Origin: Bacillota bacterium
Lineage (GTDB): Bacteria > Bacillota > Bacilli > Desulfuribacillales > Desulfuribacillaceae
Direction of reading: 5' to 3'
Assembly: GCA_023388635.1 (NCBI GenBank)
Contig: JAEWFW010000064.1
Span: 1-64,000 of the forward strand
Length of the DNA: 64,000 nt
Shown: positions 26,162 to 33,830 of the stretch, one piece after another
Numbering within the stretch: position 1 is the first letter of the stretch
Layout: each line of letters opens with the position of its first letter
Program-made: the position numbers and the translations under genes
The notes under the pieces: generated by a model
Seen by the model: only the letters and a program-made list of their open reading frames with translations
Database searches by the model: none
Told to the model about the DNA's origin: nothing

Positions 26162-27175
26162 TCAATCCTCCTTGATCAACGATGAATCGTCTGTCGAATG
26201 CTGAGGCACAGTTTGTTTTGTTCCAAAACGCGATAGGATGACGGCGCCTAATCCAAGGCATTTGAGAACGAAATAGATTAGAGAACCGCCGATCGGCACA
26301 GCTTTTACCAACGCGATGATCAACAAACCGATGAACAGCATAAGACCGAAACCCATACTCTTATCCAGTTGCTTTGTCAGCTTGTCACTAATTAGGTACC
26401 CTAAAGCGGCGAGACCAAAATATTGAGCGATCCAGATAGCAGCGAACAACACAAAAATCAATGGGATACCCAATATCGTAATAGCCAAAGCGATGGCGAC
26501 AGGAATTGCTAAAAATTTGATCAATAGACCGATAGCAAATGCTTTCAAGGTTTCCCCTTTAAGTGTGCGGGCAACTGATTTTGTATGAGTGGGGAACAGA
26601 ATACCCAATAACCATCCGAATGCTAGAACGAGCAGCCCGCCTGTGATACTGAACCAAATCCAGAAACCCAGAAATAGATTGGGAGCGTATTGTTGTAGAA
26701 ATGGCAGATGATATCTGATTGCTTCGGAGAGATTATGCATATTTTGATTGATAATATCGCCATGAATAATACTCGTTTCCGCTTTATTGAGTGTACTTGT
26801 GAATAGTATAATGTCCTGTCGGATGACCGCATTGCCTGATAGTGTTACCGTACCACCGACTACGACAAGATCGCCGTTTACCGTTCCGTCAATCGTCACC
26901 GTGCCGCCGACAACGACGATATTGTCCGTCATTGCAGTCTGTGATGCATAGACATTACCGCCTATGGCTACTACATTATCTGTATGTCCGTCTATCGATG
27001 CGTTGCCGCCGACGACAATGACCTGGTCCAATGTCTGCCCCTGACTGACGTAGATATCGGAGCCTAAGCGGACCACGTCTTGGGCAGCATAGGCAGAACT
27101 GGGCAGCAGCGCAATGGCTGTGATCAATACTAATAAGCATATACTAAAAAATTTTCTATTTAATTTTCTATTCAT
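26162..27175 (-). CDS. Bactofilin-like membrane protein, second copy
   Basis: A 337-residue protein. After a signal peptide ending near SSAYAAQ comes a beta-repeat region (VIVVGGNASIDGH, VVAIGGNVYAS, IVVVGGTVTIDGTVNGDLVV) of the polymer-forming bactofilin type, here predicted outside the membrane. The C-terminal half has about five hydrophobic helices (for example WFSITGGLLVLAFGWLLGIL). The ATG at 27175 is used because GGAGG lies ten bases upstream, and the gene overlaps the previous one by 8 bases. Classical bactofilins are cytoplasmic; exported repeats joined to membrane helices are a different architecture. It may form a scaffold in the envelope. Confidence 0.65.
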   Translation of the reverse strand: MNRKLNRKFFSICLLVLITAIALLPSSAYAAQDVVRLGSDIYVSQGQTLDQVIVVGGNASIDGHTDNVVAIGGNVYASQTAMTDNIVVVGGTVTIDGTVNGDLVVVGGTVTLSGNAVIRQDIILFTSTLNKAETSIIHGDIINQNMHNLSEAIRYHLPFLQQYAPNLFLGFWIWFSITGGLLVLAFGWLLGILFPTHTKSVARTLKGETLKAFAIGLLIKFLAIPVAIALAITILGIPLIFVLFAAIWIAQYFGLAALGYLISDKLTKQLDKSMGFGLMLFIGLLIIALVKAVPIGGSLIYFVLKCLGLGAVILSRFGTKQTVPQHSTDDSSLIKED

Positions 27176-28067
27176 AGAAATCATCCTCCTTGTTTTTCCG
27201 GGGATTTTTAGAGAACCAAGGCTTATTGGTACCGAATTTTGTCGTCATTAAGATGCCCAGTCCTAAAATTGCCGTGATTGGGGGGACCAGCCATCCGACA
27301 AAAGGAACCATGCTGACTAACCAGAGTACGGTCATGCCAAGCAACCCCTCAATCAGTAGATTAGGCTCTTTTGCCCAGGTAAACGATGCACTCAACATCG
27401 GGCGTAGGTGAAATCTCCCCAATGTTAACGCACTGATTAAAGCGCTGATCACGAGGATGACCGGTATCAACATAGCTAATACAATCGTCAGAGGAATGCC
27501 GACAATCGTCACAATCGATACGAGCATGATAAACGGGTACAAAATCCAAGCGACCAAACCGATCAAAAATACTCTGCCCCAATCATTGCGTAACTCAGAA
27601 GCCATCCTCGATAAGCCGTTAGGGAACAGGCTGATGCCTAAAGCGACAAAAGCAAGGAATCCCAAAAACTGAACGGCAGCCGAGAAAATTCGCTGCCCCA
27701 AATTGGAAGGCACTGCGTGTTTGAAAGAATCGAACGATTGATTGACAATCGAACCGTTTAAGGAAACATTTCCTTCACGATGCACTTTTCCTGCCGTAAC
27801 GATAATATCTCCCGAGACAGATGCGCCGTCTAACAAGATCACATCACCCCAGACGTTAACGATATCACCTTTGACGGTTCCGGCAATGGTCGTATTGCCG
27901 CGCAAGTTAAAAATATCACCGTGGACGATATCGTTCTCTTGAATATACAAGTCACCGTTGACTTGGGTGATATCGTCAAAATATTGTTCGGCATAGCCGA
28001 TACCAGATGGAACCAGCAGTGTAAAACAAAAGATACATAGGAGTATATAGCGATGCATGTGTTTCAA
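27168..28067 (-). CDS. Bactofilin-like membrane protein, first copy
   Basis: A 299-residue paralogue with the same plan: signal peptide (LLCIFCFTLLVPSGIGYAEQ), then a beta-repeat stretch (GDLYIQENDIVHGDIFNL, TVKGDIVNVWGDVIL, ASVSGDIIVTAG), then a C-terminal membrane part with four or five helices. It starts at TTG 28067 with GGGAG nine bases upstream. It is the first structural gene after the anti-sigma factor, 57 bases further on. Its function is not established. Confidence 0.65.
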   Translation of the reverse strand: MKHMHRYILLCIFCFTLLVPSGIGYAEQYFDDITQVNGDLYIQENDIVHGDIFNLRGNTTIAGTVKGDIVNVWGDVILLDGASVSGDIIVTAGKVHREGNVSLNGSIVNQSFDSFKHAVPSNLGQRIFSAAVQFLGFLAFVALGISLFPNGLSRMASELRNDWGRVFLIGLVAWILYPFIMLVSIVTIVGIPLTIVLAMLIPVILVISALISALTLGRFHLRPMLSASFTWAKEPNLLIEGLLGMTVLWLVSMVPFVGWLVPPITAILGLGILMTTKFGTNKPWFSKNPRKNKEDDFYE

Positions 28068-28124
28068 AATAAATAGCTCCCTTCATAATAGAATAAACAA
28101 TAGTTTAGCAGTGGCGTGTCTCCG

Positions 28125-28742
28125 TTACATATTGGTCTGCATCTCGCGGTTCTTCAACATATACAGCAAAAGCGATGATGACATGCCGACAATCACTACA
28201 ATTTCCAGGATGTGCGTTCTTACAAGCGTAATACTCGATCTCCATAGGGCATTACCGAAGACAATCCACTGTACCGTATTTTTGAACATCTCGACAGCTT
28301 GTGTCAAACCTTGACTAATCAATCGAGTGATAAATGGGATGAAATCCGGGAGAATCCATAGACTCAAAACGGTCGTCGGTATGATGATACCGATTGCTAA
28401 TAGTGCGATGGCGGCAATTTGCCATTTCGCTTGCCGATTCTTTGTCAATCGTTGTTTTTCATGAACCGTATGGGAATCCGTGTCTACTTGGGCAAGTTCC
28501 TGCCAATCGAAAGCAGAGAAGTCCACAGGCGGTTCCGCCAACGGCAGGGAAGTCAACGCCAATTCTATTTGTTGCATTTGTTGCTGGTACATTCGACATT
28601 CGGTGCAGCTTTCCGTGTGGTCTATGACCAATTGTTCAAGCTCACGATTGATTCCGCTAGGACTTCCAAGCATATCACTATCAGTATTATTAGGATCAGC
28701 GACGATCTGGTGCATTATAGTTCTTATATGTTCACAGTTCAT
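28125..28742 (-). CDS. Zinc-binding anti-sigma factor
   Basis: A 205-residue membrane anti-sigma factor. The N-terminus has the zinc-binding pattern His-x3-Cys-x2-Cys in DHTESCTECRMYQ (about 38-50) preceded by the CEHI element. A hydrophobic segment AALALLAIGII-like (about 113-135) anchors it, and a second segment lies near the C-terminus (HILEIVVIVGMSSSLLLYML). It should bind and hold the ECF sigma factor encoded two bases upstream. Two membrane helices are unusual; most such proteins have one. Confidence 0.8.
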   Translation of the reverse strand: MNCEHIRTIMHQIVADPNNTDSDMLGSPSGINRELEQLVIDHTESCTECRMYQQQMQQIELALTSLPLAEPPVDFSAFDWQELAQVDTDSHTVHEKQRLTKNRQAKWQIAAIALLAIGIIIPTTVLSLWILPDFIPFITRLISQGLTQAVEMFKNTVQWIVFGNALWRSSITLVRTHILEIVVIVGMSSSLLLYMLKNREMQTNM

Positions 28743-28744
28743 GT

Positions 28745-29299
28745 TTATTCACCCCGTTCTATCCAAATATCTGTTAAATGTGTTCTCAGCATCTCTTTAG
28801 CGCGATATAGTTTAGTCTTGACTGTACTTAGCGGCTGATCAAGGACGATTGCGATTTCTTCAAAGGATAATTCATTGATGTATTTTAAAATCACGACAAT
28901 GCGGTAATGCTCCGGCAAACAATCGATTTTTTCGTAAATATGCTGGCGCAATTCTCGCTTTTCCAGCACCTGTCCCGGCAGATCGTAGATTTGCTGTGCC
29001 ATTTCTGCCGGCTTTTGGTCATCAAAAAGTAAGACATCTTTTTTCTTCCGCAAATAATCGATACATGTATTGGTGGCGATCGTATAAATCCACGTAGTTA
29101 TTTTTACCTGATGATTGTAGGAAGCGAGATTTTTATAAACCTTTAAGAAAATATCTTGTGTCAGATCCTTCGCCATCTCCGAATCACCGGTCATTCGCAG
29201 ACTTAATGTGTAGATGGGTCTCTGTAACTGCTTTACAAGGATATTGAAGTACACTTCTTCTCCATTTAAAATTTTTTCTACACATGTCTCCAACTGCAA
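28745..29299 (-). CDS. ECF-type RNA polymerase sigma factor
   Basis: A 184-residue ECF sigma factor. Region 2 is seen in MAKDLTQDIFLKVYKNLASY and TTWIYTIATNTCIDYLRK, region 4 in LPEHYRIVVILKYINELSFE and LSTVKTKLYRAKEMLR. It starts at TTG 29299 with AAGAAGGG seven bases upstream. The promoter in front (29332-29358) has the ECF consensus, so the gene is probably autoregulated. It heads an operon with an anti-sigma factor, two bactofilin-like proteins and a DUF4097-like lipoprotein. Confidence 0.92.
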   Translation of the reverse strand: MQLETCVEKILNGEEVYFNILVKQLQRPIYTLSLRMTGDSEMAKDLTQDIFLKVYKNLASYNHQVKITTWIYTIATNTCIDYLRKKKDVLLFDDQKPAEMAQQIYDLPGQVLEKRELRQHIYEKIDCLPEHYRIVVILKYINELSFEEIAIVLDQPLSTVKTKLYRAKEMLRTHLTDIWIERGE

Positions 29300-29331
29300 A
29301 ATATATCCCTTCTTTCATTACCTAACTGGTT

Positions 29332-29358
29332 ATACGGGTGACATGGAAAATAGTTTCA
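29332..29358 (-). promoter_or_regulatory. ECF-type promoter of the sigma operon
   Basis: On the minus strand TGAAAC (29358-29353) is followed after 16 bases by CGTAT (29336-29332). This matches the promoters of B. subtilis SigW, SigX and SigM almost exactly. It lies 33 bases before the sigma start and implies positive autoregulation. Confidence 0.75.
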
Positions 29359-29376
29359 AAAATATCCAAAAAAACA

Positions 29377-29405
29377 TTGCTCTTTTTTCTGTGCGGTGAT
29401 ATTAT
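29377..29405 (+). promoter_or_regulatory. trp operon promoter
   Basis: TTGCTC (29377-29382) and TATTAT (29400-29405) with a 17-base spacer. Transcription would start near 29412, giving a leader of about 355 bases before trpE. It lies back to back with the ECF promoter. Confidence 0.6.
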
Positions 29406-29441
29406 ATTACCTAATTAGTTTGATCAGACAAAGAAATGATT

Positions 29442-29475
29442 GAGCAGAGCCTAGTTGAGTTAGCAGAGAGTTTAG
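29442..29475 (+). promoter_or_regulatory. Upstream TRAP binding array (candidate)
   Basis: GAG or TAG triplets begin at 29442, 29447, 29452, 29457, 29461, 29466, 29468 (overlapping) and 29473. The first four are exactly 5 bases apart, the spacing TRAP prefers, then the register shifts by one. The array lies about 30 bases after the presumed transcription start and 124 bases before the main array. No terminator follows it directly. It could be a loading site or the remnant of a duplicated leader. Confidence 0.6.
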
Positions 29476-29598
29476 TTTTTTATCAATGGCATGCAAGTTA
29501 TGTTGTAATGAGCATACCATATATGATAAGTAAATTATCATCCGTGATCCTGCGCGTTTGTAATTTTTGCAAACAGCAAGACCACATTATAGTTTTAT

Positions 29599-29646
29599 GA
29601 GCATAGTAGAGCAGAGCCGAGTAGAGACGAGTCGAGATGAGCAGAG
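29599..29646 (+). promoter_or_regulatory. Main TRAP binding array of the trp leader
   Basis: Ten triplets (one TAG, nine GAG) start at 29599, 29604, 29609 and so on to 29644 without any break in the 5-base period. This is the binding pattern of the TRAP ring encoded by mtrB at 6766. An isolated TAG at 29590 lies out of register. The sixth triplet overlaps TAGAGAC (29622-29628), which is complementary to GTCTCTA (29682-29688) of the terminator; TRAP binding would therefore block the antiterminator. Confidence 0.92.
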
Positions 29647-29678
29647 AACGTATATGGATACGTTTATTTGACGATGAC

Positions 29679-29706
29679 AATGTCTCTAATATAGAGACAT
29701 TTTTTT
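29679..29706 (+). terminator. trp attenuator terminator
   Basis: ATGTCTCT (29680-29687) and AGAGACAT (29693-29700) form an 8-bp stem with loop AATAT, extended by A29679-T29701, then six T. Its 5' arm can instead pair with 29622-29628 in the TRAP array, giving the antiterminator used when tryptophan is scarce. Confidence 0.9.
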
Positions 29707-29741
29707 AATTTCTGCATATCTATTCACATTGTCCCCTTGCG

Positions 29742-29761
29742 CTCTCCCGGTGAAAGGAGAG
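29742..29761 (+). promoter_or_regulatory. Hairpin that hides the trpE ribosome binding site
   Basis: CTCTCC (29742-29747) is complementary to GGAGAG (29756-29761), the core of the trpE SD, leaving an 8-base loop. Folding would block trpE translation. The CTCTCC can alternatively pair with GAG-rich segments upstream, so TRAP binding could release it to close over the SD, as known for trpE in B. subtilis. Confidence 0.65.
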
Positions 29762-29767
29762 AGTTGT

Positions 29768-31315
29768 ATGTATCCACTGTTTCAGGAATTTCGCAACTAC
29801 GCGCGTGAATTTCCAATGATCCCCCTTAAAAAAGAATATATGGCTGATTTTGAAACGCCAATCAGCATTTTCAACAACATTGTTCGTGAGAAGAACGTAT
29901 TTTTGTTGGAGAGTGTAGAAGGTGGAGAAAAATGGGCACGCTATTCTTTTATCGGCAAAAATCCCTTTTTAATTGCGACAATCTTCGATAATACACTCAC
30001 CTTAAAAGGTATGATCGAGCAAACGATAGAAACGATAACACCGTTGCATGAATTAGAAAACATTCTCCAGCAGTTTAAATGTCCGATCATCGAGGGTATG
30101 CCGCCATTTACCGGCGGAGCCGTCGGATATTTCGCCTATGATACAGTCCGTTATTTCGAAAGGATTCCAGCAAAAGAGGGAATCCACCGCACACCGGACG
30201 CATGCTTTCTGTTTTGTGATGAGATTATTGTATACGATCACCGCAAGCAAAAAATTATCGTCGTCGCCAATGTGCGTGTCAACACGCAGACGACATCGGA
30301 GGAATTGCGGCAATTATATGTAGATGCCGGAAAACGCATCGATCAATTATATGAACAGCTATTATCTGCGGAACCGGCGGCACGCCACGTTCAAACGCGC
30401 ACAGTGACTGACGACAGACGTACCGCAATGCCATTTGCCGACCGTGTCACAAGTGATACAACGGAGGCGGAGTACTATAGCATCGTAGAGCGGGCGAAGG
30501 AGTACATCCGCGCAGGTGATATATTTCAAGTCGTTTTGTCACAGAAATGGGCGATCGATACACCGGCATCTCCGTTTGAAGTTTACCGGATCTTGCGGAC
30601 ATCAAACCCGTCTCCTTATATGTACTATTTGGATATTGAGGGGATTCAAGCCGTCGGCACATCACCGGAGTTGCTGGTACGCGTCACTGACCGTTGTGTA
30701 GAGACGAGACCGATTGCCGGTACGAGACCACGGGGAGCCACCGACCAGGAAGATAAAGATAATGAAGTGAGCTTATTGGCGGATGCGAAGGAATGCGCGG
30801 AGCATGTAATGCTCGTCGATTTAGGAAGAAACGACATCGGTCACGTGGCAGAATTCGGTACGGTTAAAGTGTCACAGTTCATGGAAATCGAGCGCTATTC
30901 CCATGTAATGCATATCGTCTCCCATGTTTGCGGAGAGTTACGGCAAGGCGCCACTCCGTTTGCGGCATTGAAAAGCTGTTTTCCGGCAGGAACGATTTCT
31001 GGGGCGCCCAAAGTGCGGGCGATGGAGATCATTGCCGAATTAGAGAAACAAAATAGAGGACTGTACGCCGGAACGATCGGCTACTTGAGTTTCTCAGGTA
31101 ACTTTGACAGTTGTATCACGATACGGACAATTATTTTTGAACAGGGAAAAGCCTATTTGCAGGCAGGGGCAGGCATCGTCTACGATTCGAATCCGCAGGC
31201 GGAATATCAGGAAACGATCAATAAGGCAAAGGCATTGATGACCGCCATTGAACAGGCGGAACAAATTTTTCACATCAAGGGGGAGGATAACGATGTTGAC
31301 TCAATATCTGAATAA
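29768..31315 (+). CDS. trpE: Anthranilate synthase component I
   Basis: TrpE makes anthranilate from chorismate with ammonia delivered by the glutamine amidotransferase subunit. The feedback-inhibition motif LLES (46-49) with VEGGEKWARYS, the catalytic GTSPELLVR, and RPIAGTRPRGATDQEDK are present. 515 residues from the ATG at 29768, whose SD AAAGGAGAG lies in the hairpin. No trpG follows; in B. subtilis the shared amidotransferase is pabA in the folate operon, and the same must be assumed here. It overlaps trpD by 23 bases. Confidence 0.96.
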   Translation: MYPLFQEFRNYAREFPMIPLKKEYMADFETPISIFNNIVREKNVFLLESVEGGEKWARYSFIGKNPFLIATIFDNTLTLKGMIEQTIETITPLHELENILQQFKCPIIEGMPPFTGGAVGYFAYDTVRYFERIPAKEGIHRTPDACFLFCDEIIVYDHRKQKIIVVANVRVNTQTTSEELRQLYVDAGKRIDQLYEQLLSAEPAARHVQTRTVTDDRRTAMPFADRVTSDTTEAEYYSIVERAKEYIRAGDIFQVVLSQKWAIDTPASPFEVYRILRTSNPSPYMYYLDIEGIQAVGTSPELLVRVTDRCVETRPIAGTRPRGATDQEDKDNEVSLLADAKECAEHVMLVDLGRNDIGHVAEFGTVKVSQFMEIERYSHVMHIVSHVCGELRQGATPFAALKSCFPAGTISGAPKVRAMEIIAELEKQNRGLYAGTIGYLSFSGNFDSCITIRTIIFEQGKAYLQAGAGIVYDSNPQAEYQETINKAKALMTAIEQAEQIFHIKGEDNDVDSISE

Positions 31316-32330
31316 ATTGCGCTCAGCGCAGCATCTGACAGAACAAGAAGCGAGCGACACTTTATGTATGATTATGGACGGTAAAGTCGATGATTTGCAG
31401 ATCGAACAGATTCTGGCGGCATTGTCCGATAAGGGCGAACATGTCGACGAACTCGTCGGATTTGCCAAGACAATGCGTGAACATTCCGTTAAAGCCATCC
31501 TTGGTCGTGAGCACATCTTAGATACATGCGGTACCGGAGGTGACGGTGGGAAAACATTTAATATTTCGACAGCGGTCGCTTTTATCGCTGCGGCAGCGGG
31601 CGTTCCTGTAGCTAAGCACGGAAACAAAGCGGTTTCCGGTAAGACGGGAAGTGTCGATGTTCTGGAAGCACTGGGGATTGAAATTGATGTGGATCCGATA
31701 TTTTTCAATGAGATTTTCAAACAGACCAATTTGCTGTTTTTACACGCGCAGTTGCACCACCCGGCAATGCGGTATGTCGCCCCGATCCGCAAAAGACTGC
31801 AAAGAAGGACGATTTTCAATATGATCGGACCGTTGACAAATCCGGCGGGAGCGTCCCATCAAATCATCGGTGTCTATCACGAGGAGTTGACCGAAAAAGT
31901 CGGCACGGCGTTGCAGCGCCTAGGATGCCGGCGTGGGATGGTTGTGCACAGCCAATCGGGGTTAGATGAGTTGAGCCTTGACGGTGAAAATAAAATTACG
32001 GAAATTTTCGGGGAGAAGCTGTATAGTTATCGCCTGTTGCCGGAAGAAGTCGGACTATCAAGATATCCTCTGCAAGACATAGCCGGTGGAGATGCCGGAG
32101 AAAACGCCGAAATTATTCGCAATATTTTTCGCGGTGCGACCGGTGCGAAGCGTGATATCGTCGTTTTAAATGCCGGAGCGGCATTGTATATCGCTGATAA
32201 AAGCCCATCGGTGGCGGAAGGTGTGAAACAAGCGGAAAGGCTGCTGGACTCAGGCGAGGTTTATCGAGTGTATGAATCGTACCGGAGGCTTGCAAAAATG
32301 TATTGCCGAGTGAAGGGGGAAGCGCAATGA
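31293..32330 (+). CDS. trpD: Anthranilate phosphoribosyltransferase
   Basis: TrpD transfers phosphoribosyl from PRPP to anthranilate. The glycine-rich ILDTCGTGGDGGKTFNISTA (from about residue 75) binds PRPP and KHGNKAVSGKTGSVDVLEAL follows. 345 residues. The ATG at 31293, inside trpE, follows GGGGGAGG. The stop overlaps the trpC start as ATGA. Confidence 0.95.
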   Translation: MLTQYLNKLRSAQHLTEQEASDTLCMIMDGKVDDLQIEQILAALSDKGEHVDELVGFAKTMREHSVKAILGREHILDTCGTGGDGGKTFNISTAVAFIAAAAGVPVAKHGNKAVSGKTGSVDVLEALGIEIDVDPIFFNEIFKQTNLLFLHAQLHHPAMRYVAPIRKRLQRRTIFNMIGPLTNPAGASHQIIGVYHEELTEKVGTALQRLGCRRGMVVHSQSGLDELSLDGENKITEIFGEKLYSYRLLPEEVGLSRYPLQDIAGGDAGENAEIIRNIFRGATGAKRDIVVLNAGAALYIADKSPSVAEGVKQAERLLDSGEVYRVYESYRRLAKMYCRVKGEAQ

Positions 32331-33130
32331 TTCTGGATGAGATTGTCGCAAGTAAGCGATTGGAAGTAGAAAAGTTAACAGCACATTATCAGACCTTCGA
32401 TTATCAAACACAATTAGAGGAAGCACCACCGGTGCGCAATTTTTATCAAAATTTACAGAACCACAGCCGGATGTTCAGCATGGCTGTCATTGCCGAAGTG
32501 AAGCAAGCTTCCCCGTCAAAGGGGATTTTGCGGCAGGATTTCAATGCTTTGCAAATTGCCGAGCAATACGAAAGGGCGAATGCGACGGCAATCTCTGTTT
32601 TGACCGATGAGCATTTTTTTAAAGGGAGCTTTGATTATCTGCGGCAAATCCGCGGTCATTTGCAGACACCGTTATTGTGCAAGGACTTTATCATCGATCA
32701 TCATCAAATTGTCCATGCGAGACTCCACGGAGCCGATGCGATTTTATTGATAGCGCGAATTCTGACACAAGAAACATTTACAGCTCTGTACGAGTTTGCT
32801 CGCGGTTTGGAAATGGATTGCCTTGTAGAGATTCATGATGAACAGGATTTAGATAAAGTTATGCCGGTCAATCCACGAATCATCGGCATCAATAACCGCA
32901 ATTTGCATACGTTTGTGACTGATATTGAAAATACGTTGAATCTGATCGGCGGCATTCCCGATTCGGTTTTCGTCGTCAGTGAAAGTGGCATCCGCACGGC
33001 AGATGATAGCCAGAAATTAAAACGAGCCGGTGTTCAAGGTCTGCTCGTCGGTGAAACACTGATGAAAGCCGATTCGATTGCCGAGACCATCGGCGAACTT
33101 CGCGATGCAGGGGGGATTTTTCATGGCTAA
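32327..33130 (+). CDS. trpC: Indole-3-glycerol phosphate synthase
   Basis: TrpC closes the indole ring. The TIM barrel shows the active residues in AEVKQASPSKG (Glu, Lys), LLCKDFIIDHHQI (catalytic Lys) and IGINNRNLHTF, with VSESGIRTADD at the phosphate site. 267 residues. The ATG overlaps the trpD stop, and its 3' end overlaps trpF by 8 bases. It is a single-function enzyme, not fused to trpF. Confidence 0.95.
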   Translation: MILDEIVASKRLEVEKLTAHYQTFDYQTQLEEAPPVRNFYQNLQNHSRMFSMAVIAEVKQASPSKGILRQDFNALQIAEQYERANATAISVLTDEHFFKGSFDYLRQIRGHLQTPLLCKDFIIDHHQIVHARLHGADAILLIARILTQETFTALYEFARGLEMDCLVEIHDEQDLDKVMPVNPRIIGINNRNLHTFVTDIENTLNLIGGIPDSVFVVSESGIRTADDSQKLKRAGVQGLLVGETLMKADSIAETIGELRDAGGIFHG

Positions 33131-33830
33131 AGTGAAAATTTGCGGCATTAACGATCCAGGTGTCTTGCAAGCGCTTTTAGAGAGAAAGGTCGATTATATC
33201 GGCATGATTTTCGCAGAGAGCAAACGGCGGATTTCTCCGCAAGTGTTGCAAGCATGCGCTGCCGAGTATGAAAACTATCGAATGGTCGCTCCCGAGACTC
33301 GGTTCGTCGCTGTATACCTCGATCATACGTTGGAAGATATCGTTGCGGCGATGGAAGTATTTCCATTTGATATCTTGCAGTTACACGGGGAAGAGACGAT
33401 TGGTTTGTGTAAAAAAATAAAAAAACTATATCCACATGTACGGATTATCAAAACACTGGCAGTTCCGGCAACCGTCGTTGATGGGGCGACATTGGGGCAG
33501 CAACTGCAAGCAAAAGTTTCCTATTACCGCAATACGGTCGATGGATTCCTGCTCGATACACACAAGGGAAATAGTCGCGGCGGTACCGGCACACCGTTTG
33601 CCTGGGAGGTCGCCATTCCGTTGATTGACAATCGCTTCCGCGATTATAAGATCGGCATTGCCGGCGGTTTATCGATTGATAATGTAGAAGAATTACTATC
33701 GGTTGTACAGCCGGATTTCCTCGATATCAACAGCGGTGTCGAAATAGACGGCAAAAAAAATATTGAGAAGATCGATCAACTACTGACTCGATTGGAGGAA
33801 CTATCAAATGAAAAACAGTTGCAATCCTAG
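33123..33830 (+). CDS. trpF: Phosphoribosylanthranilate isomerase
   Basis: TrpF isomerises phosphoribosylanthranilate. The N-terminal KVKICGINDPG holds the catalytic Cys, DTHKGNSRGGTGTPFAW the catalytic Asp, and AGGLSIDNVEE plus DINSGVE the phosphate site. 235 residues, slightly long for the family. The ATG follows GGGGG at the end of trpC. It overlaps trpB by 23 bases. Confidence 0.94.
   Translation: MAKVKICGINDPGVLQALLERKVDYIGMIFAESKRRISPQVLQACAAEYENYRMVAPETRFVAVYLDHTLEDIVAAMEVFPFDILQLHGEETIGLCKKIKKLYPHVRIIKTLAVPATVVDGATLGQQLQAKVSYYRNTVDGFLLDTHKGNSRGGTGTPFAWEVAIPLIDNRFRDYKIGIAGGLSIDNVEELLSVVQPDFLDINSGVEIDGKKNIEKIDQLLTRLEELSNEKQLQS

Noticed and set aside
26162..28067. Transporter or permease for the two membrane proteins of the ECF operon
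   Set aside because: The membrane helices are few and follow an exported repeat region with polymer-forming beta motifs; no transporter motif is visible.
29442..29475. Reading the upstream GAG-rich segment as chance purine richness
   Set aside because: Rejected as the main explanation because four triplets in a row keep the exact 5-base spacing and the segment lies in the leader of a TRAP-regulated operon; the later register shift is why confidence stays moderate.
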